From the NCBI GenBank assembly GCA_015143295.1, contig CM026554.1, positions 51,458,627-51,522,626 on the forward strand: a DNA stretch of 64,000 nt, given 5' to 3'. Both the position numbers and the translations under genes were made by a program. Positions 34,201 to 49,200 of this stretch are shown in pieces. Each line of letters opens with the position of its first letter. Within the stretch, counting starts at the first letter, position 1. The stretch is from Tetracentron sinense (Eukaryota > Streptophyta > Magnoliopsida > Trochodendrales > Trochodendraceae). Under the pieces are notes generated by a model. It did no database searches. It worked only from the letters and a program-made list of their open reading frames with translations, and was not told the DNA's origin.

Positions 34201-37200
34201 TTGTTAGCTTTGTGGATGACTTTTCTTGTTCAACTTGGTTTATCTTCTTCAGTCTAAAAGTGAGGTATGCTATGTTTTTAAGTCATTACATTCTATGATT
34301 ACTACTCAGTTTGATGCTAAACTAAAAATTCTTAGATTTGACAATGGGGGTGAATATATGTTTGGAGACCTAGTCTCGTGCTTTGATAAACATGGTATCA
34401 TTCATCTGACCACCTGTCCCGGTACTCTTCAACAAAATGTGATGACTAAGAGGAAAAACCGCCACCTGTTGGAAGTGACTAGATCTCTATTATTTGCCAT
34501 AAATGTTCCTAAGGTTTTCTGGTCTCATGCTCTTTTAATTTCTGTTTTTTTAATCAATCGCATGCCTTCTCGCATCTTAAATTTCCAGATACCTGTTCAA
34601 GTACTGTCTCCTTCTACTTGCTTGTTTTCTATTCCTCCAAGGTCTTTGGTTTTGTATGCTTTCTTCATATAACTCGTCCTGATTGTACGAAGTTGGACCC
34701 CAAGGCACTCAAATGTGTGTTCTTTGGGTATGCTTCGAGTCAGAAGGGGTACAGCCTATAGGTGTTACCACCCTCCTTCCCGTAGAGTGTTTGTCTCCAT
34801 GGATGTCACCTTCTTTGAGTATACCCCATTTTTCTCTGACAGGAAGACTTCTCTTCATTGGGAGAGTGGTCGTGAAGAGTTGTCTTCTGGGTTTATGGCA
34901 CTTCCCGTTCCAGTTTCATCTTCTACTGGTGGTAGTGATATACTGACATATGTGGTAGTGATAAACAGAGGGAGACTGCCCCAGTTTCATCTTCTACTGG
35001 GGGTAGTGATGCATGTGGTAGTGATAAACAGGGGAAGGAGACTACCCCTGCTTTGAAGGTGTATGAAAGAAGGAAGATAAGCAGTAAAGAAGGCCCTCAT
35101 GTGCCCCTCCAAGAAGCCTCCTCCGATCCACCAGTCGAAGCTAATATTCACCTTTCTAGTCTTGAGACTATTGATGATTCTAACATTCCTATTACACTCA
35201 GGAAGGGTGTATGCTCTTGTACTCACCATCTTATCTCTAATTTCGTTTCGTATTCTGCTTTATCTCCTTCGTACAGTTTATTTTCATTGGCCTTGTCTTC
35301 TGTGTCTGTTCCTCGCAGTGTGACAAATGCACTATCTAAACCAGAGTGGCGAGAGGCAATGGAAGAGGAGATGCAGTCCCTTGAGAAGAATGATACTTGG
35401 GATGTTGATCTTCCTAGAGGAAAGAGACCAGTGGTGTCTAAGTGGGTGTTCACAGTAAAGTGCCATTCAAATGGCTCTATTGACAGACATAAAGCAAGAC
35501 TTGTGGCGAAGGGATACACCTAAACACACGGAGTAGACTACCAGGAGACTTTTGCCCCAGTAGCCAAGATGAACTTTGTGAGATTGTTGTTGTCGGTTGC
35601 AGCCAATCAAGATTAGCCGTTTCAGTTTGATGTGAAGAATGCTTCATGCATGGAAACTTGGAGGAAGAGGTGTATATGACACCTCCCCCTGGCTTTATGT
35701 GTCCCTCTGCCAAGGGAAGAGTGTGTAAGTTGAAGAAGAAATTGTATGGCCTAAAGCAATCCCTAAGAGCTTGGTTTGAGAATTTTAGTACTACAATGTT
35801 GAAAAATGACTACAAGAAAAGTCAAACAGATCACACATTATTTGTCAAGCATTTCCATCAGAGAGTCACTATTCTTATTGTATACGTGGACGACATTGTG
35901 GTGACTGGGAATGACTGATGAAATAGGGAAGTTGAAGAGAAAGTTAGCACCGGAGTTTGAAATTAAGGACTTGGGACGGTTGAAGTGTTTTCTAGGATTG
36001 GGGGGACCTCAATTTAGTAACATTGTTAGCAAGTTGGGCATGCATAATATCTTTGCACCAACTTGAGGGGGAGTGTTGAATATTGTATGGTATGTTATAC
36101 CTTTGGGATTATAAACTATGATAGTATTATTGGTCTATTGTACTTAGTTATTGAGTATATAAGACAATGGATTAGGGAGAGTAATAACTCTCTTCTTTCC
36201 CAATCTTCTCCTTCTTTCTCTTCTCCTTCTCCTTCTCCTTAACTCTCTCAAACCCTAAAATCTAGCCATCTTTGTAAACCAATGCCATATTGGGCCTTAT
36301 TTCTCTTTCCTACTCCATATTTGTTTAGCCTTTTGAAGGATTGAGATAACATGTCAATAGGGCCTGTCATTTGGCTGACTTTATTATAATTATGTGTTTC
36401 ATGTTGGACCCTTGCCTTGTTTTGCAGTTTGTCTCCCTATAGCTTGATTCTTATTTGCTGCAGATTATGGGAGTTTCCATTCATAGGTCTATAACTTGGA
36501 TTCCTTATTGGCTTATAGTTTATGGACTGCTAGAAAAGTTTCCTTGCCATGTGAAAATGTATATGCGGATCCTTTGATCAAAGTTGATCCTCAAAGTGAA
36601 ATATTTGTTTTAGGGAGAATGATCATATACTTGCTTAGCTGATTTAAAGAGTCATTTTGTCGCCTAAACGGTGAAAGGACAAGAAAGAGGCTGAGAGGCA
36701 AAATTCTCTCCAAACGCCTTAACTGGAGCACGCGATCCTTCTTAAAGAATGTGGTTTCCTTACTTTACTCACACCTTTCAACCAACCACCAATGTCAATA
36801 TTTATAGGCATCAAGGACCCTTCACATTATTAAATGAGTAACCACAAAGACATAACGCGAAAGACCACATCCAGTTACGTTTGATAAACGATTTTTCCAG
36901 TAAGACTTTTGGAATTCTCAAGTTATCTTAACTCTACCTAGAGAGTTATAGTAAGAATGTTGCCTCACAATAACAAGGTGCATATTAGTTATTTGGAAAA
37001 AGTATGAACTTTATCTATTATATAGTTAGAGAGTTTCGACTCCAATGAACAATGTGCATGAGGGTTACTTAGATTTTAACGTGCATGAGCATTAGTAAAG
37101 GCATGTGCATGAAACAAATCATGCATATTAATGCACAAGAGAGCTTGAGAAAAATCTGTGGAAAGTCTAATTACGGATTCGGGGCATGATAAATTATAGT

Positions 37201-40200
37201 GCATCTTATATATATATATATATATATATCAATTAATGTATCGAGAAAGCTCAATTTCCTCCAATTGATCAGCTAGGAGATCCCTCAACTGACTAGACAT
37301 GACTCAAGTATGCAAACTTCTTTTGTAGTATAGGGAGTCCATTTTGTTAGAGTTTGCAAATCATTGTCGTGCCAAGATTCAATATATTACATAAGAAGTT
37401 TTTGATAACACTATGTGCAATATGTTTGGCCCCTTAGATATTGCTTTTGTAGTCTCCATTTCCGCTCCCAATGGAGACTCTGAGAGTTGGCCAACCATTA
37501 AGACATGGTTAGATCAAAACCCATCATCCTAACTCTCGTTTGGTGATTCATTTTAGGATACATACTTGACGAGATCACTCCCATTATAAATCCATTAAGG
37601 GTTTAACCCATCCTCTAAATATGTCAAGTCTTTATTTATTGGAGCACATTACCACCTAAGCAACGGGAAAATTCCGGTCATGCAGTGTCAAAACCCAACA
37701 TTCCCGCTACCTTCTTCTGCTGTTATATAATCTGGATGTTGGGTATATACACAGATCATCTGATTACTCTTTCGTATTCCATCACTTAGGCTAGAAATTT
37801 ATGGCATGGAATAAGTACTTATTTGATTGTGAGGTTTATAATGTTTGTCTTGTATTTAAAATCAGAAGAGATTTGAGTAACCAAACATCTATCATTTGCA
37901 CCATTATGTTTCAGCTAGAAGGAAAAAAGATTGGTGTTGTTCCATCAACAGCTCAGGATACTTTGTTTCTGGGAAACCTTCGCAAAGGTCAGCTGCATAT
38001 TCATTCCTTATACTATCCAATGTCCCAACTCCTACCGTTACTCCTTAACTGTTCATATTTTTTTCCTTTAATTTTAAGCAGTTATGATTTCGTATTGTCC
38101 TTCATCTTTTTATTTTTCGTGATGCTTCTTTTGTATTCAATGGTTTCATTTTTTATTCTGATCACATATGCTTTCAGATTGGAGTGCTGATGAATTTGAT
38201 AAAATGGTGCGCAAGGTAGATATATTTTCCCCATCCTGTGAAATCCATCTGTATTTCGCATTGGTTCTAAATCTGCACAGTTCTTCTGTTCTATAGGACT
38301 TTCAAGATGTTGCCTCTGTTGATCTTGCGATGCCCTTGAGCGGTGGAAACATCCCTCCTGGCCAAAAGCGACAAAACCGAGGATTTGCCTTTATACAGTT
38401 TTTATCTCATGCTGTAAGTTTATTCCTATAGTTATACCAATTTCAAAATTAGTTTATCATCTTCGAACTATTTTGATGACTCATCATGGAGAACTGGAAT
38501 GACATATCTGTTGCATCTCAATTTGCACAGGATAGAGACTCAGGTTGCATGCAAGTGTCTTTATAGGCATGAATCGTGATTAGATTACTTTCTCTTTTTG
38601 ACATGCTCTTTTGTTTTTTTGGTGATTCCAACAGAAACGTCCATCAAATGCGCATTTGTAACTCTGGGTACGAGTGTCACCTTGGTCGTCAGTGTTCTAT
38701 TAGACTACACTAATTACCATTCTATAATCTAATGACTCAGTGCTTCGTAGTTCATCCTTGTGAAATTGGATTTCAGAAACCTGACCTGACTGTTCATGCA
38801 TTCTCTTGTTATTTAAACCTTTTCTTCCTGCTCAAATCTAGCCTGAATTTCTGCCTCTCTTGGATCATAAAACTATCATAGTTATGTTCCTTTTAATAAC
38901 TTATATTTTGGTCCTCCTTGCTTATCTCATTATGGTTATTCCTGACACCATAGGGAAATAGAAAGAAATAATATTGTCCAAGATCGTCTTTGTGATTATT
39001 CAAGCTTTACTACATTCATTCTTGATTCTTTCTCGAGCTGCTCTTTATATCATCTATTTGCATTTAATCATTTCCTGTATTCTTCCATGATTCCATCTAT
39101 ATCCATTTCTGTTTAGCATCTTGGTTTGGGCTACGAAAGAGAAAATGTCTGGTGTATGAGGGGGTGCTCTTTGACTTGGACGGAAATGATTTTGATCTAC
39201 TTCTTTTCTCTGTGACAAAAGTATTTTCCCGCACCTTTTAGATTATGATTTGTATGTCATTCCCACATCAATTAATAATCAATCCTTGGTTATTAATGAA
39301 AATTTCTGTATCTTTAATTGTGATGAGTATCTCAGCTTCACTTTTTTTTTTTCTTATCTTACCTTTTAGCGTGTAGAAAAGTGATAGATCCCATTGAAAC
39401 ATGTTCCAATCTTTAAATTCCCAATTCTCAATGAAATTTCGTACAATTATAATTCAGTAAATGTCAGTGCACCTTAGAGACCTAAACTAGAACTTAGCTT
39501 TTATTTGGCTGATACAACAATATGGATTTGTATTAAGAGTTGGAATAAAATGAACAAAAACAAAAAGGACCAAAGAAATTACTGAACTTAGAACATAACC
39601 TAATTCAATCAAGAAATTCAGCAAAAATCTTTAATATCAAGAGCTACATTAGATGATTGAAATCTAAGATTTTTTCCTAGGATTTTCACAGATTTAAGAA
39701 GGAACCCACTTAAATCATCTAAAAGATTTTTTTTAAAAATAGCAATGTTCTCCAATAAAGGATATTCTACTGGATATACCAATTTCGGACCTTAAAAAAG
39801 TATCCGTACAATTGCTGACGTTAGCTTTACAGCATTTGACATCAACTGGTGTTTGAAAACTCTTGATCCCCTTTCTTCTTTGATGAACCTGCTTTATTAC
39901 CAAATTGTGATTGCTGCTACAAGATTGAAAAGAGAAGAGAAAAGATACAAGAGAGAGGAGAGAATAAGTTCATTCGTTGAATCCTATCTCACACTTTATC
40001 CTTCATAATATACTATTAGAGGGAATGACTAAGCTACCCCTTTAGTAGATCATAATGGCATAATAACTAAAGAATACATTTCCAACAATAGTTACGATTG
40101 ATGGCCAAGAGATACCCCATAGCAATCGGCTCTACATCTCGGCTTAATACTTCATTAGGATGGAGAAATTGAGATTTGAGAATGGTGTTGCCTGTAGAGT

Positions 40201-43200
40201 TAGAATTTGGTGGTTAAAGTGGAGATGTTCTTTTGGAGTATTTTATGATCAACCCATTCCTGTTAACCTGGAGGGAAAATCAAAAGACAATAGTAAGACC
40301 AGTTATGCTACATGTGGTAGAATAGGTGACAAAGAAACCACATATTCATCAAATTAGTGTAGTCGTGATGGGATGTTGATTGAGATGGATGAGTTGTAGA
40401 AGTAGGGAAAACAAAATCAAATATGAGCACTTTTGAGAAAATCTTGGAGTAGTTTTTAACATCCAGTAGGCGATGAAATAAAGGAGAGTTGATTGAAGTA
40501 TTTTGGAGGCATTCACCAAAGACATATGATGGGCCCGGTGATGAGTGATTTGGTGGCGCAAGTTGAAGCCTTAAAATTGACGAGGAGAAGGCCAAAAGGC
40601 ACGTGGATGAAGATAGTGAGATAAATCTGATAACATACTCCTTAACCGCAAATGTGGCTCTTAATAGACTAGAATGGTGGAGTAGGATTAATGTTGCTAA
40701 CCCCAAATAGTTGAGATAAGGTGCTGACAAAAAAGATGAAGCAATATGGATTTGCAAGAAATTCAAGTTCCAAGGAATGATGCGGAAGTGTAGAGTGAAT
40801 GTTGGTTGCTGCAGTTTATTTTCAAGTATTCCATAACCAGTGGATTAGAAAAAATCGTCATGGAATGAGAGAGGGTTCATCTTATTTTACATATATCAAG
40901 TTATGGGTTGTGAATCCAGATCTCAGTTATATCCTGTCTGCAACAATAATAGAAGAACTTCCTGTGGTCTCTTGTTTCTTGAGTTCATGGCACATGTATT
41001 TCCATCAAGGGGTGCTTTCCAGCAGTAGTTATTTTTAGTGTTAATCCGCCTTAGGTTTTTATTGTGAACCCGGGTAATTTTGGGCTTTTGTTACAACTCC
41101 CAATTTGCTTGCTAGAATTTGTTAAAGAATGTCTAAACTTGATAGATATTCTTGAATTCACAACCAATAATACTGCTAGTTGTAGAAGCCAGTTCATGGT
41201 TACACATACTTGCGCATTAACCACATCAATTTACTCTTTTGGCACCCCTTAAACTCTGATGGTACGGTGCTGGTATCACCGTATCAGCATATGTAATACG
41301 AATTACCAGGCACTTGTTAACTGAAGTTCTGTCTTTCTCATTTCATGTTTGCTACCTCATTTCAGTTACTGCCACAGATTCAATTCTGGAATTTTCCATA
41401 TTCATCCCAAGGCCAAAATGCATTACTCACATTTAGTAGCGTGGAACTGTTGATGTCTCGGTTTTGTTATCTTCTTTCATCTCAAGTCACCAGCACAGCA
41501 ACACTCCAATATTAAAGATTTGTGCAATCTAAAACTGGATTTTTGCTTTTAGGATCACAGTTCTTAACTATTTTCCAAACCCGGTGCACAAGGGAGCACA
41601 TCAAGCACATTTTCTGATGGCATACTTTGTTATGGCGATAATGCTTGCCAGTCTCAGTTGTGTTGATAATTGGATATGTTGACCTGAGAATCGGAATATT
41701 TTCCATGATGAATTTGGTTTCTACAAATTTGAGTTCTACTGGAGCAATCCTGCCTCCTTCCGAACCACAATTCCTTCAACAATTTTTCTATTGATTTATC
41801 TAAATGGTGACAGTGTCACAGTATATTGAGTAATCTATTGATCATTTATAATTGTACTGATAGTTTATTTCCAAAGAATTGCTTTAGAATCAGGATGCTG
41901 TCACATGACTAATCTGGTTCCAGGATATTTTCCTGGCTTTATTAGGTTCCTTCTTGCTTTTTTACGATTTATGTTCAATAGTTTCTCTCCTGACCTGTTG
42001 AATGGGCTGGACTACACGGTTTCAAGCTACAGTGTTAATACATTTACAGATTTTCCTTTCTGAGAAATCATTTGCATTAAAGCAAAATTTCTCACTATTT
42101 ATATTATGTGAAGAACTTTGTTTGCACAAGTTCTCCTCATGCCTTACTGAATACTCAAAGGAACATAATTTCTAGGATCTAACTTTGTATATAAATATTT
42201 CAGATCCCTAGTCTTCTTCTCTTAGGAATTTAATCTTTATCAGATCAGTTTTCATTGCCTTACCATCTGATTTATGTGTCATTGATCCCAAAGCTTAATG
42301 AGATTTGTTGGTCCTTTGATTATTAACAATCCAATCACATGGGATGATCTTGAACTCAATTTAACTGTGCTTCTGCTAATCTTTTTCTTCGATGATCTTG
42401 AGCACTGATGCATTCCCATTGCATCTCTGCCTATCGGCTATTGTTGCTTTTGAATCTGCGAATGTCCCACCAAGTGTAGGGATCTTGACTTATGATATCG
42501 TCTTGTGAGGGATTATCAGAACGAACCATAATCAAACAGTTCACACCATCCTAGCTTTTAGGCATTTGATCCTGCCTGCTTGGAAATTCTCAATCACAGG
42601 CTGCAGCACGGGCCCATCGAGTAGGATCCAAACCAGATTTTCTGCTTGGTGGTAAATGGCATCCAGTTGTAGATTGGGCTGAGGAGGAACCTGAAATTGA
42701 TTCAGAACAAATGGCCAAGGTATAAGATATTAATTTAGTCTTTCCAGCTTTGAGGTCCTGGCTCCTGTATATGTTCTTTAGTATTTTGCTTATTTTAGTT
42801 GGCAATTTGTTTGAATTCCAGATAAAGATAGCATTTGTAGGGAACCTTCCAACAAATGCTGACGAAGACTACTTGAAGAAACTATTTGAGCCACTGGGGA
42901 AGGTTTGAGATATTGGGTGAAGACAACCTTGATATGTTCATACATAATGATAGATTTTTGGTGTTCTTATTGTGCGAAATATTCTCTGTTGCAGTTGGAA
43001 AAAGTGGTGCTATCCAAGAAGGGTCGCTTCCCAGTTGGGTTCATTCACTTTGCTAAACGCTCAGTAAGTGTTGTCTTGCTCTTTTCATCTTTTATGCCAA
43101 TTTCTTTGACGTATTGGTTTTCACACAAGGTCTTTAGTCTCCATATTGCATTTTTTCTGGACATTTTGAGCATGTATTTACTGGCAGCAAGTAAAATATT

Positions 43201-46200
43201 ATTTTTAAGGCTTATCATTTCTATTTTCAGATCAGATATATCTACATTTAAGAGGTGGAAATACTCTGCTAAATACATGTATGCATTACTAGAGAAGGAA
43301 AGAATGAAAAAATTTGGAAGACTTTTATGAGAGTTTGGGGTCTAATGATCTATTAATGCCTCATGCGGTAATGACTTTAACCAAAACTGTTACATATCGG
43401 AAGAGTTTAGGCATTTTTTTCAACAATAAAAAATTTTAAAAAATCAAAGCATGAATAAAATGTTCAAATGCAAAATATTTGATGATAAAATGTTAAAAGT
43501 TAAAATACTTGATCAAACATGAGACATCACAGATGTCATTAAGTAGCCACTAACAAGTAGCAATAGCCAAAACCAATATGCCAATAAGTCATGGAAGCAA
43601 TTTAGCAGAGACTCAAAGTAGCAAACACAAACACAGTTACACAATGCAATGAAAAACATAAATAACTAATAAAATAAACAATTAAACAAATGTAACAATT
43701 GACAAAGAAAAATATAGATACCTGTAAAGTGTTAACTATAAGTCTAAAGCCTCATAGAATTATGGGCTGGCTCATAGAAATCATGATCACCACCTCCATG
43801 TGGATGAATATAAGGTTGGTGGTTGGGATATTCATATTGTTGGGCATGGCCATATGAGAATAAGCCGTCAAACATTTCCTGTATAGTAGACTGCAGCTAA
43901 TGCATCTGAGAGTTTGATGATTCTGCCTCCATCCCATATCTCCATGTCCATGTTGGTGTGGGGGAGGGTTTCCATAACCTCCATACTGAGACAGTGGTGT
44001 AGGTTGCCTATTTCCGATTCAATAACCATATCCTTCCATGTAGTTTGCAGGAGTTGAATATTCTCCAGACCCCTCTCTCTACCTACTTGCATTTGGACTC
44101 TCGTCCATTCCTGCGGCAGTCCAAGCAACATCTTGTCCCTGACCAATATTTGCGTCATACACCTGTGCTATAGCAGTTGTATCACCACCTCCACCTCCAC
44201 CGCCTGTTCCACTAGAACCACCACTAGTACTACTCGGTGAGGAGAGTTCATGCCCATCTCCATCTGACTCTTCACCTTCCTCCTCAGCAATTGGTATTTT
44301 TCTCTTTTCTTTCTCCAGTCCCTGAAGTAGTAGTTGTAGTAATGGGTGACTATGCCTGTGTGCCTGTGACAGCTGCATGGACCCTCAATTCATTATTGCT
44401 TATATGTCTCCAAAGGAATGAAGTATTAGTCAAAATCGGCTCCTCGGCCTCAGGCAACTATGAGTCCAGTGGATCATCATTGAGAAAAATATATTCCAAA
44501 TTTATTAGTTCATAGTAATTAGGGTCTTGTTCCCGCCTTGCTAAGTTACATGCACCCAACCTCATATTACAGTAGACAAATTAACCTGTCCAACTTCTCG
44601 AAAGTGAGCTTGTTCCACGGCATAGTGTGAATCAACGAGAATTTGCTTCAATTTCTCTCACATCCACAATAAACTGCAAGTCAATACCCTCATTACAATT
44701 CTTCTCATGTTAGGAGCATCCTCTCCATATGTACCGCACCAATCGCTTAAAATTAAAGGGGTTTTACTTAATAGTTAATTCATTATTTCATGTCATATGC
44801 TAGATGATAAAAGGACTATAATGCACTAAAGTATGTTTACAAATTATACATGGTTTAGTCATCTTTCTTGCCAGTGTGTTGTGTCACTTCCAAAAGAGCT
44901 AAGCTGATTTTTAAACAGCTTAACTCAGTAAAAATTTAATTTTAATTAGTATACAGCTAATCAACTGATGTATATACTTAAATTCATCAAGAGACTAAAA
45001 ATTGTATTACTTGAGCAAGGTTTTCACTTGCACCTCATTTTCTGGATCAAGTCTTTGTATTGTATGCATTAATCCCTTAAATACCTTTGGATGTGTTGAG
45101 AAATTGACTCCATATTGGCACATGAGGTTTAGAAAGTATGTTATATAAAAGTAAACATATATACCTTGTAAGACTTAACATAATAAATTAAGTAAATAAA
45201 TAAAACAACATAAACTTTTGAAAATAATACCTGCTGCATGGATATTCTGGTGAAGCTTTTTGTCCCAATGCTTATCAATTAGGACCCAATATTCTTTATA
45301 TGATATTCTATTAATTTCTATGATTGCTAACTTTGTCCCATCCATGGCATCGTATATGTAGCATATTTCATATTAGCAATTAGCATCCACTAGGTTCAAC
45401 ACCTTCACTAGTAGCTCTACAGTCTTCATGATTTTCTCTGCCTTTGCCCAAAATTCATTATGCTCGGGAGGACGATCTGCACTATCTGTTTAGACAAGCC
45501 TTCATCGCAAGCATATCTAGACTCCACCATCTCTCATAAGTAAACATATGCATCAAGTGAGCCTTATATTGAACATTCGAACAATACTCTTAAGGGATAT
45601 GTAGTTTGTTGCAACTCATAATGCTTAATCGCAATAAGTCCTTGCTACCAGTAAATTCACTCATAAGTGTCACCATCCAATTGTGGTTGTAGATACAACC
45701 GCTAATTTTCCTGGCTTTATGCGCAATTGCTTCCACTTATGGAAACTTGCCCCTATCCTCTAATACCACATCTAGGCAATGCACTGCACAGGGAGACCAA
45801 TGCAAATGTTTTCACTTATTCATTAGCTTCTTCTTGAATAAGTCAAGACTTTTTAAGGAAAGGCGATTTTTAAAAATTAAATGCGACTAATGCATGTCTT
45901 TTTGAAAAAGTGTCAAATTAAATCTACTAAATGAAATAGATTTTTTTATTTTTTATAATTTTAAATCTTATTTATGACTTATTTATATCTTAACTGAAAC
46001 TTTTTGGATTTTTAAATTTTAATCAATTTGATTTTATTCTTTCCCTCATCAAATAGTTCTCGAACTCCGGCTTGGTAATTATGCTGGTAATGAGTTGGCC
46101 TTTTAACCCCTGGGCTTACCATTCCTATGGCATCAATCATTGCCTGGAAGTAGGGGACGTTTGCTGCATTAGGAGGAATGCGGCTCCAATGGAAAAACCT

Positions 46201-49200
46201 AGCTATTGGCTTGAACTTTTTTACTATGCTTGTTGCTGTCTATTAGCATGGCATCAAACATTGCCCAGAAGGAATGTGGCTCTAGTGAAAAAACCTAGAC
46301 AGTACTTTTGACTAAGTCTTGCCCTTAATACCTTATCAATGTGTGTTGCTATCAGATATGGAAATAAAAATCGTTGAAACAGATACGGAACGGGCTATAC
46401 ATATAGGTTTGGGTAACCCCATGTACGATATTTATACTGATACGAAATGAGCGATGCGTTTCGTTTATTAGTTATTTATGTTTTCATTCATTGTGTAATT
46501 GTAATTGCGTTTGCTACTTTGTCTTTGAGCCGTTTCCCATGACTTTATGTTTGGTAAATTTGATTCCTATAACTCATTTGATTTTTTTTAATTTAATTCT
46601 ATTTTTTTTGTAAAAATAAAAAAATTAAATGCATAGTCCGAAACCGATACGTATAGGTTTCAGTTGGGATCGATAACTCTATTCCTTGACAGGAATAGCG
46701 GGCAGATAACAAGATAAAGATTCTCCTTACTTGTTACATCTCTTTTATCTCCTCTTTTGACTCGAGCTCATAGCTCAGTTGGATGGAAAGATACGGGCCT
46801 TACTCCATTCCTTTCAGGAATGACGGCCCTAAAACTAAAGGAAGATTCTCCTTTTTGGTTACTGTTGTTTTTTCTCTTTAACTCAAGACCCCCCAAAACC
46901 GTATTTTTAATCCTTGCTATCAGTTGACATCGAGTAAAGGTCAATAGTGCTTGGGTCCCACTCTGACCCTACTTCTTCTTGAAATCTCACCAAGCATCCA
47001 TAAGCTACTGGACCACGGGATATATGGTGGTGCATGTGATGATGACCTCAAGACTCAAAGTGCCTCCAAGTAGTAGCAGCCAAAATGTCGAGCTCTTCAT
47101 CAGAGCATAAGGTATTTATACTATTTCTTAGGCCCATCCCCACAACAAGATCTTCAGTTGATCTCCTCCAAAACAAAATAATCCATATGCTCCTGACCCC
47201 TCCTCTTCATCCTCTCATATTTGTTCCATGTTTACTATCCTCTCAAAACTCTCTATTTTCTGGGCCTTGGCCTATTGTGCACCCTTCAAGTGATCCCTCA
47301 TCATTATTCCAATTTCTTTCGGGGACCCCCGGACACACTGCCACTTCATTCATTTTGTGAGCTAGATGCCCTTTGAATCGTGTAATGCCCCATAAAAAAA
47401 TTGGGGCAGTACTTGGATTTAATTTTATACCTCTAACTAGTGACTTTTAAGCTTGTACTCCCAACCAATGTTTGATACCTTTTTAGGCATGATGTTCACA
47501 GTCTCATTTTCATACAATCACAAACTATCAATCAAGTAATCTAATCTGCAAAAAAGAAATAGCATTTGTCAACAAAATATTAAAGATGTCTAACTAATCT
47601 AAGAAATCAAGTATTGCTTACAATAGCGACATTCTATTAATAATTTGAATACAAGTTACATTTTACATGTGTTAAGATTATTCATAAAACAATTTTTTTT
47701 AAAAAAATTAGTTTTTTTGGGGGGTGAAATAAGTAAGAGACATTGGTTAAACGATCAACATCAAACATTAAAACAACTGAATAATATGAAAACGATCAAA
47801 TAAAATACAAAGATTATATAAAAACATTTAGTAGTAAACATGATTTATGTCAAAAGAAAAGAGGAAAATTACCCAATTCAAATGAGCAATGGAAGAAGTT
47901 AGTGATAGATTCTTTGATTCGTTGATTCAAGCTCCAAATCAAGTTTTTTTATCACAAAAACTCAAAAAGGATTTTTGGGGTATAGAAGGAGAGGAAAAAA
48001 GGATGAGTGAAATGTGTTTTAGGGTTTTAACATAACTCTATATAAGAGAGGGCATTGAACGAGTCTTACAAAACCAATACATATCAGCTGAGTCCTACCG
48101 ACCATAGTAACAAAGTCGGGTTCAGGAATAATTCGGCGGGGGTCTAGTTCGGGAAAAATCGGCAAACTAAGGAAAACTTAGGTAAAAACAGGGAGACAAT
48201 AAAAAATAAAATTAAAAATTATAAAGAAAAGTAACATGATATCAACCATAGTTGTCAAGTCAGAGTTCTAGAATGTCTAGGAAAATTTTGAAAAAATATG
48301 ACAAAATTGGCAAAATTCAAAAATAAATCGATAAAAAAATAGGCAAGATATTAAATAAGATAATTGATTATAAAAATTATAAGCATGCATATTTCATATA
48401 ATAGATATTTATTCGGTATTTTTTCAAAAAGTCCTGAATAATTTGTGAAATTCGCGATTTTTTGAAAGTCTTGATTTTTTAAAAAGTCATGAATAGTTCA
48501 GGAATTAACCGTTCATTATTCAAGACTTTTGAAAAAATCGGAGAACTTTGTTACTAGGTTTCGGATGAGTCATATTTGCCCTTTATATTTGTCGTATCAC
48601 ATATAGTAACGTGCAGGTCTCTGCCAAAACCCATATTTATTGGGCGGTACATATCTCGCTGAGTTTTATTTCAATGTTGTATTGTGCACAGCACTAGTGG
48701 CTGGCGTATGGCACTAGGATATACCACACTTTTAGGGAACATTAACCAATTTATTGATGAAATAAAAAAGATTAAAGAAGAAATAAGAGAAGGACATAAA
48801 GGGATAAGATTCCTCTCTGGCGTGAGGTCTTCCACTCTAGCTGAGGAATTGTCTATGTGGTACCCTAGCTTATCTATCCTAGGTTTTCCCTTAGATTTTA
48901 TGTTTGATGGTGCTCTCTTTTTATTTTTATTTTTTTTGGATTTTGCTATAAACTGTATGACATGAAATGTAATTACATATCCCAAGGTCTAACAAAGTTA
49001 AATACAGTAAGTTCATCTCAGCATTCTAGTTTAAATAGACATGGACGCCATCCTCCAGTTCACATTTGGTTTGGGCCTTTTCTCTTTGGGGCATGATGTT
49101 TCTTTTCATATGTTAATGGTTACTATATAATGTTTCTTTGCCCGTACACAATTTTTACCACTTTGTTTTGTTGAGAACATCATGGCCCACTAATATTCAA

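Larger units (their letters stand above)
27025..36281 (+). mobile_element. Decayed Ty1-copia retrotransposon
   Basis: LTRs of about 200-214 bp begin TGTTGAATATTGTA and end GTAAACCA (27025-27238 and 36074-36281). A tRNA-iMet-type primer site (TTGGTGTTAGATCC) follows the 5' LTR, and the purine tract TTGAGGGGGAG precedes the 3' LTR. A second LTR plus leader (27765-28500) is a tandem duplicate. Internal order is gag, zinc knuckle, protease, integrase, RT, as in copia, with stops and frameshifts. RNase H is deleted. No target duplication is visible. Its gag carries the insertion at 29043-32836. Confidence 0.92.

Noticed and set aside
27025-36281. An intact, mobile copia element
   Set aside because: No gag start, several stops and frameshifts, a 3.8-kb insertion and loss of RNase H rule this out.
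37801-38190. 129-codon frame as an independent gene
   Set aside because: Only the part at 37915-37987 has RRM-family similarity. The rest reads through introns 5 and 6 of the RRM gene.
40308-40766. 152-codon frame on the - strand
   Set aside because: The + strand of the same stretch matches the end of RTE LINE proteins; the - frame is antisense to that relic.
44079-44378. Gly-rich frame (GTGGGGGGGD) as a separate gene
   Set aside because: It is in the same orientation as, and adjacent to, the hAT transposase relic, and is more simply its C-terminal low-complexity tail.
46763-46800. CTCATAGCTCAGTTGGATGG as a tRNA D-arm
   Set aside because: No matching acceptor stem, anticodon arm or T arm follows.
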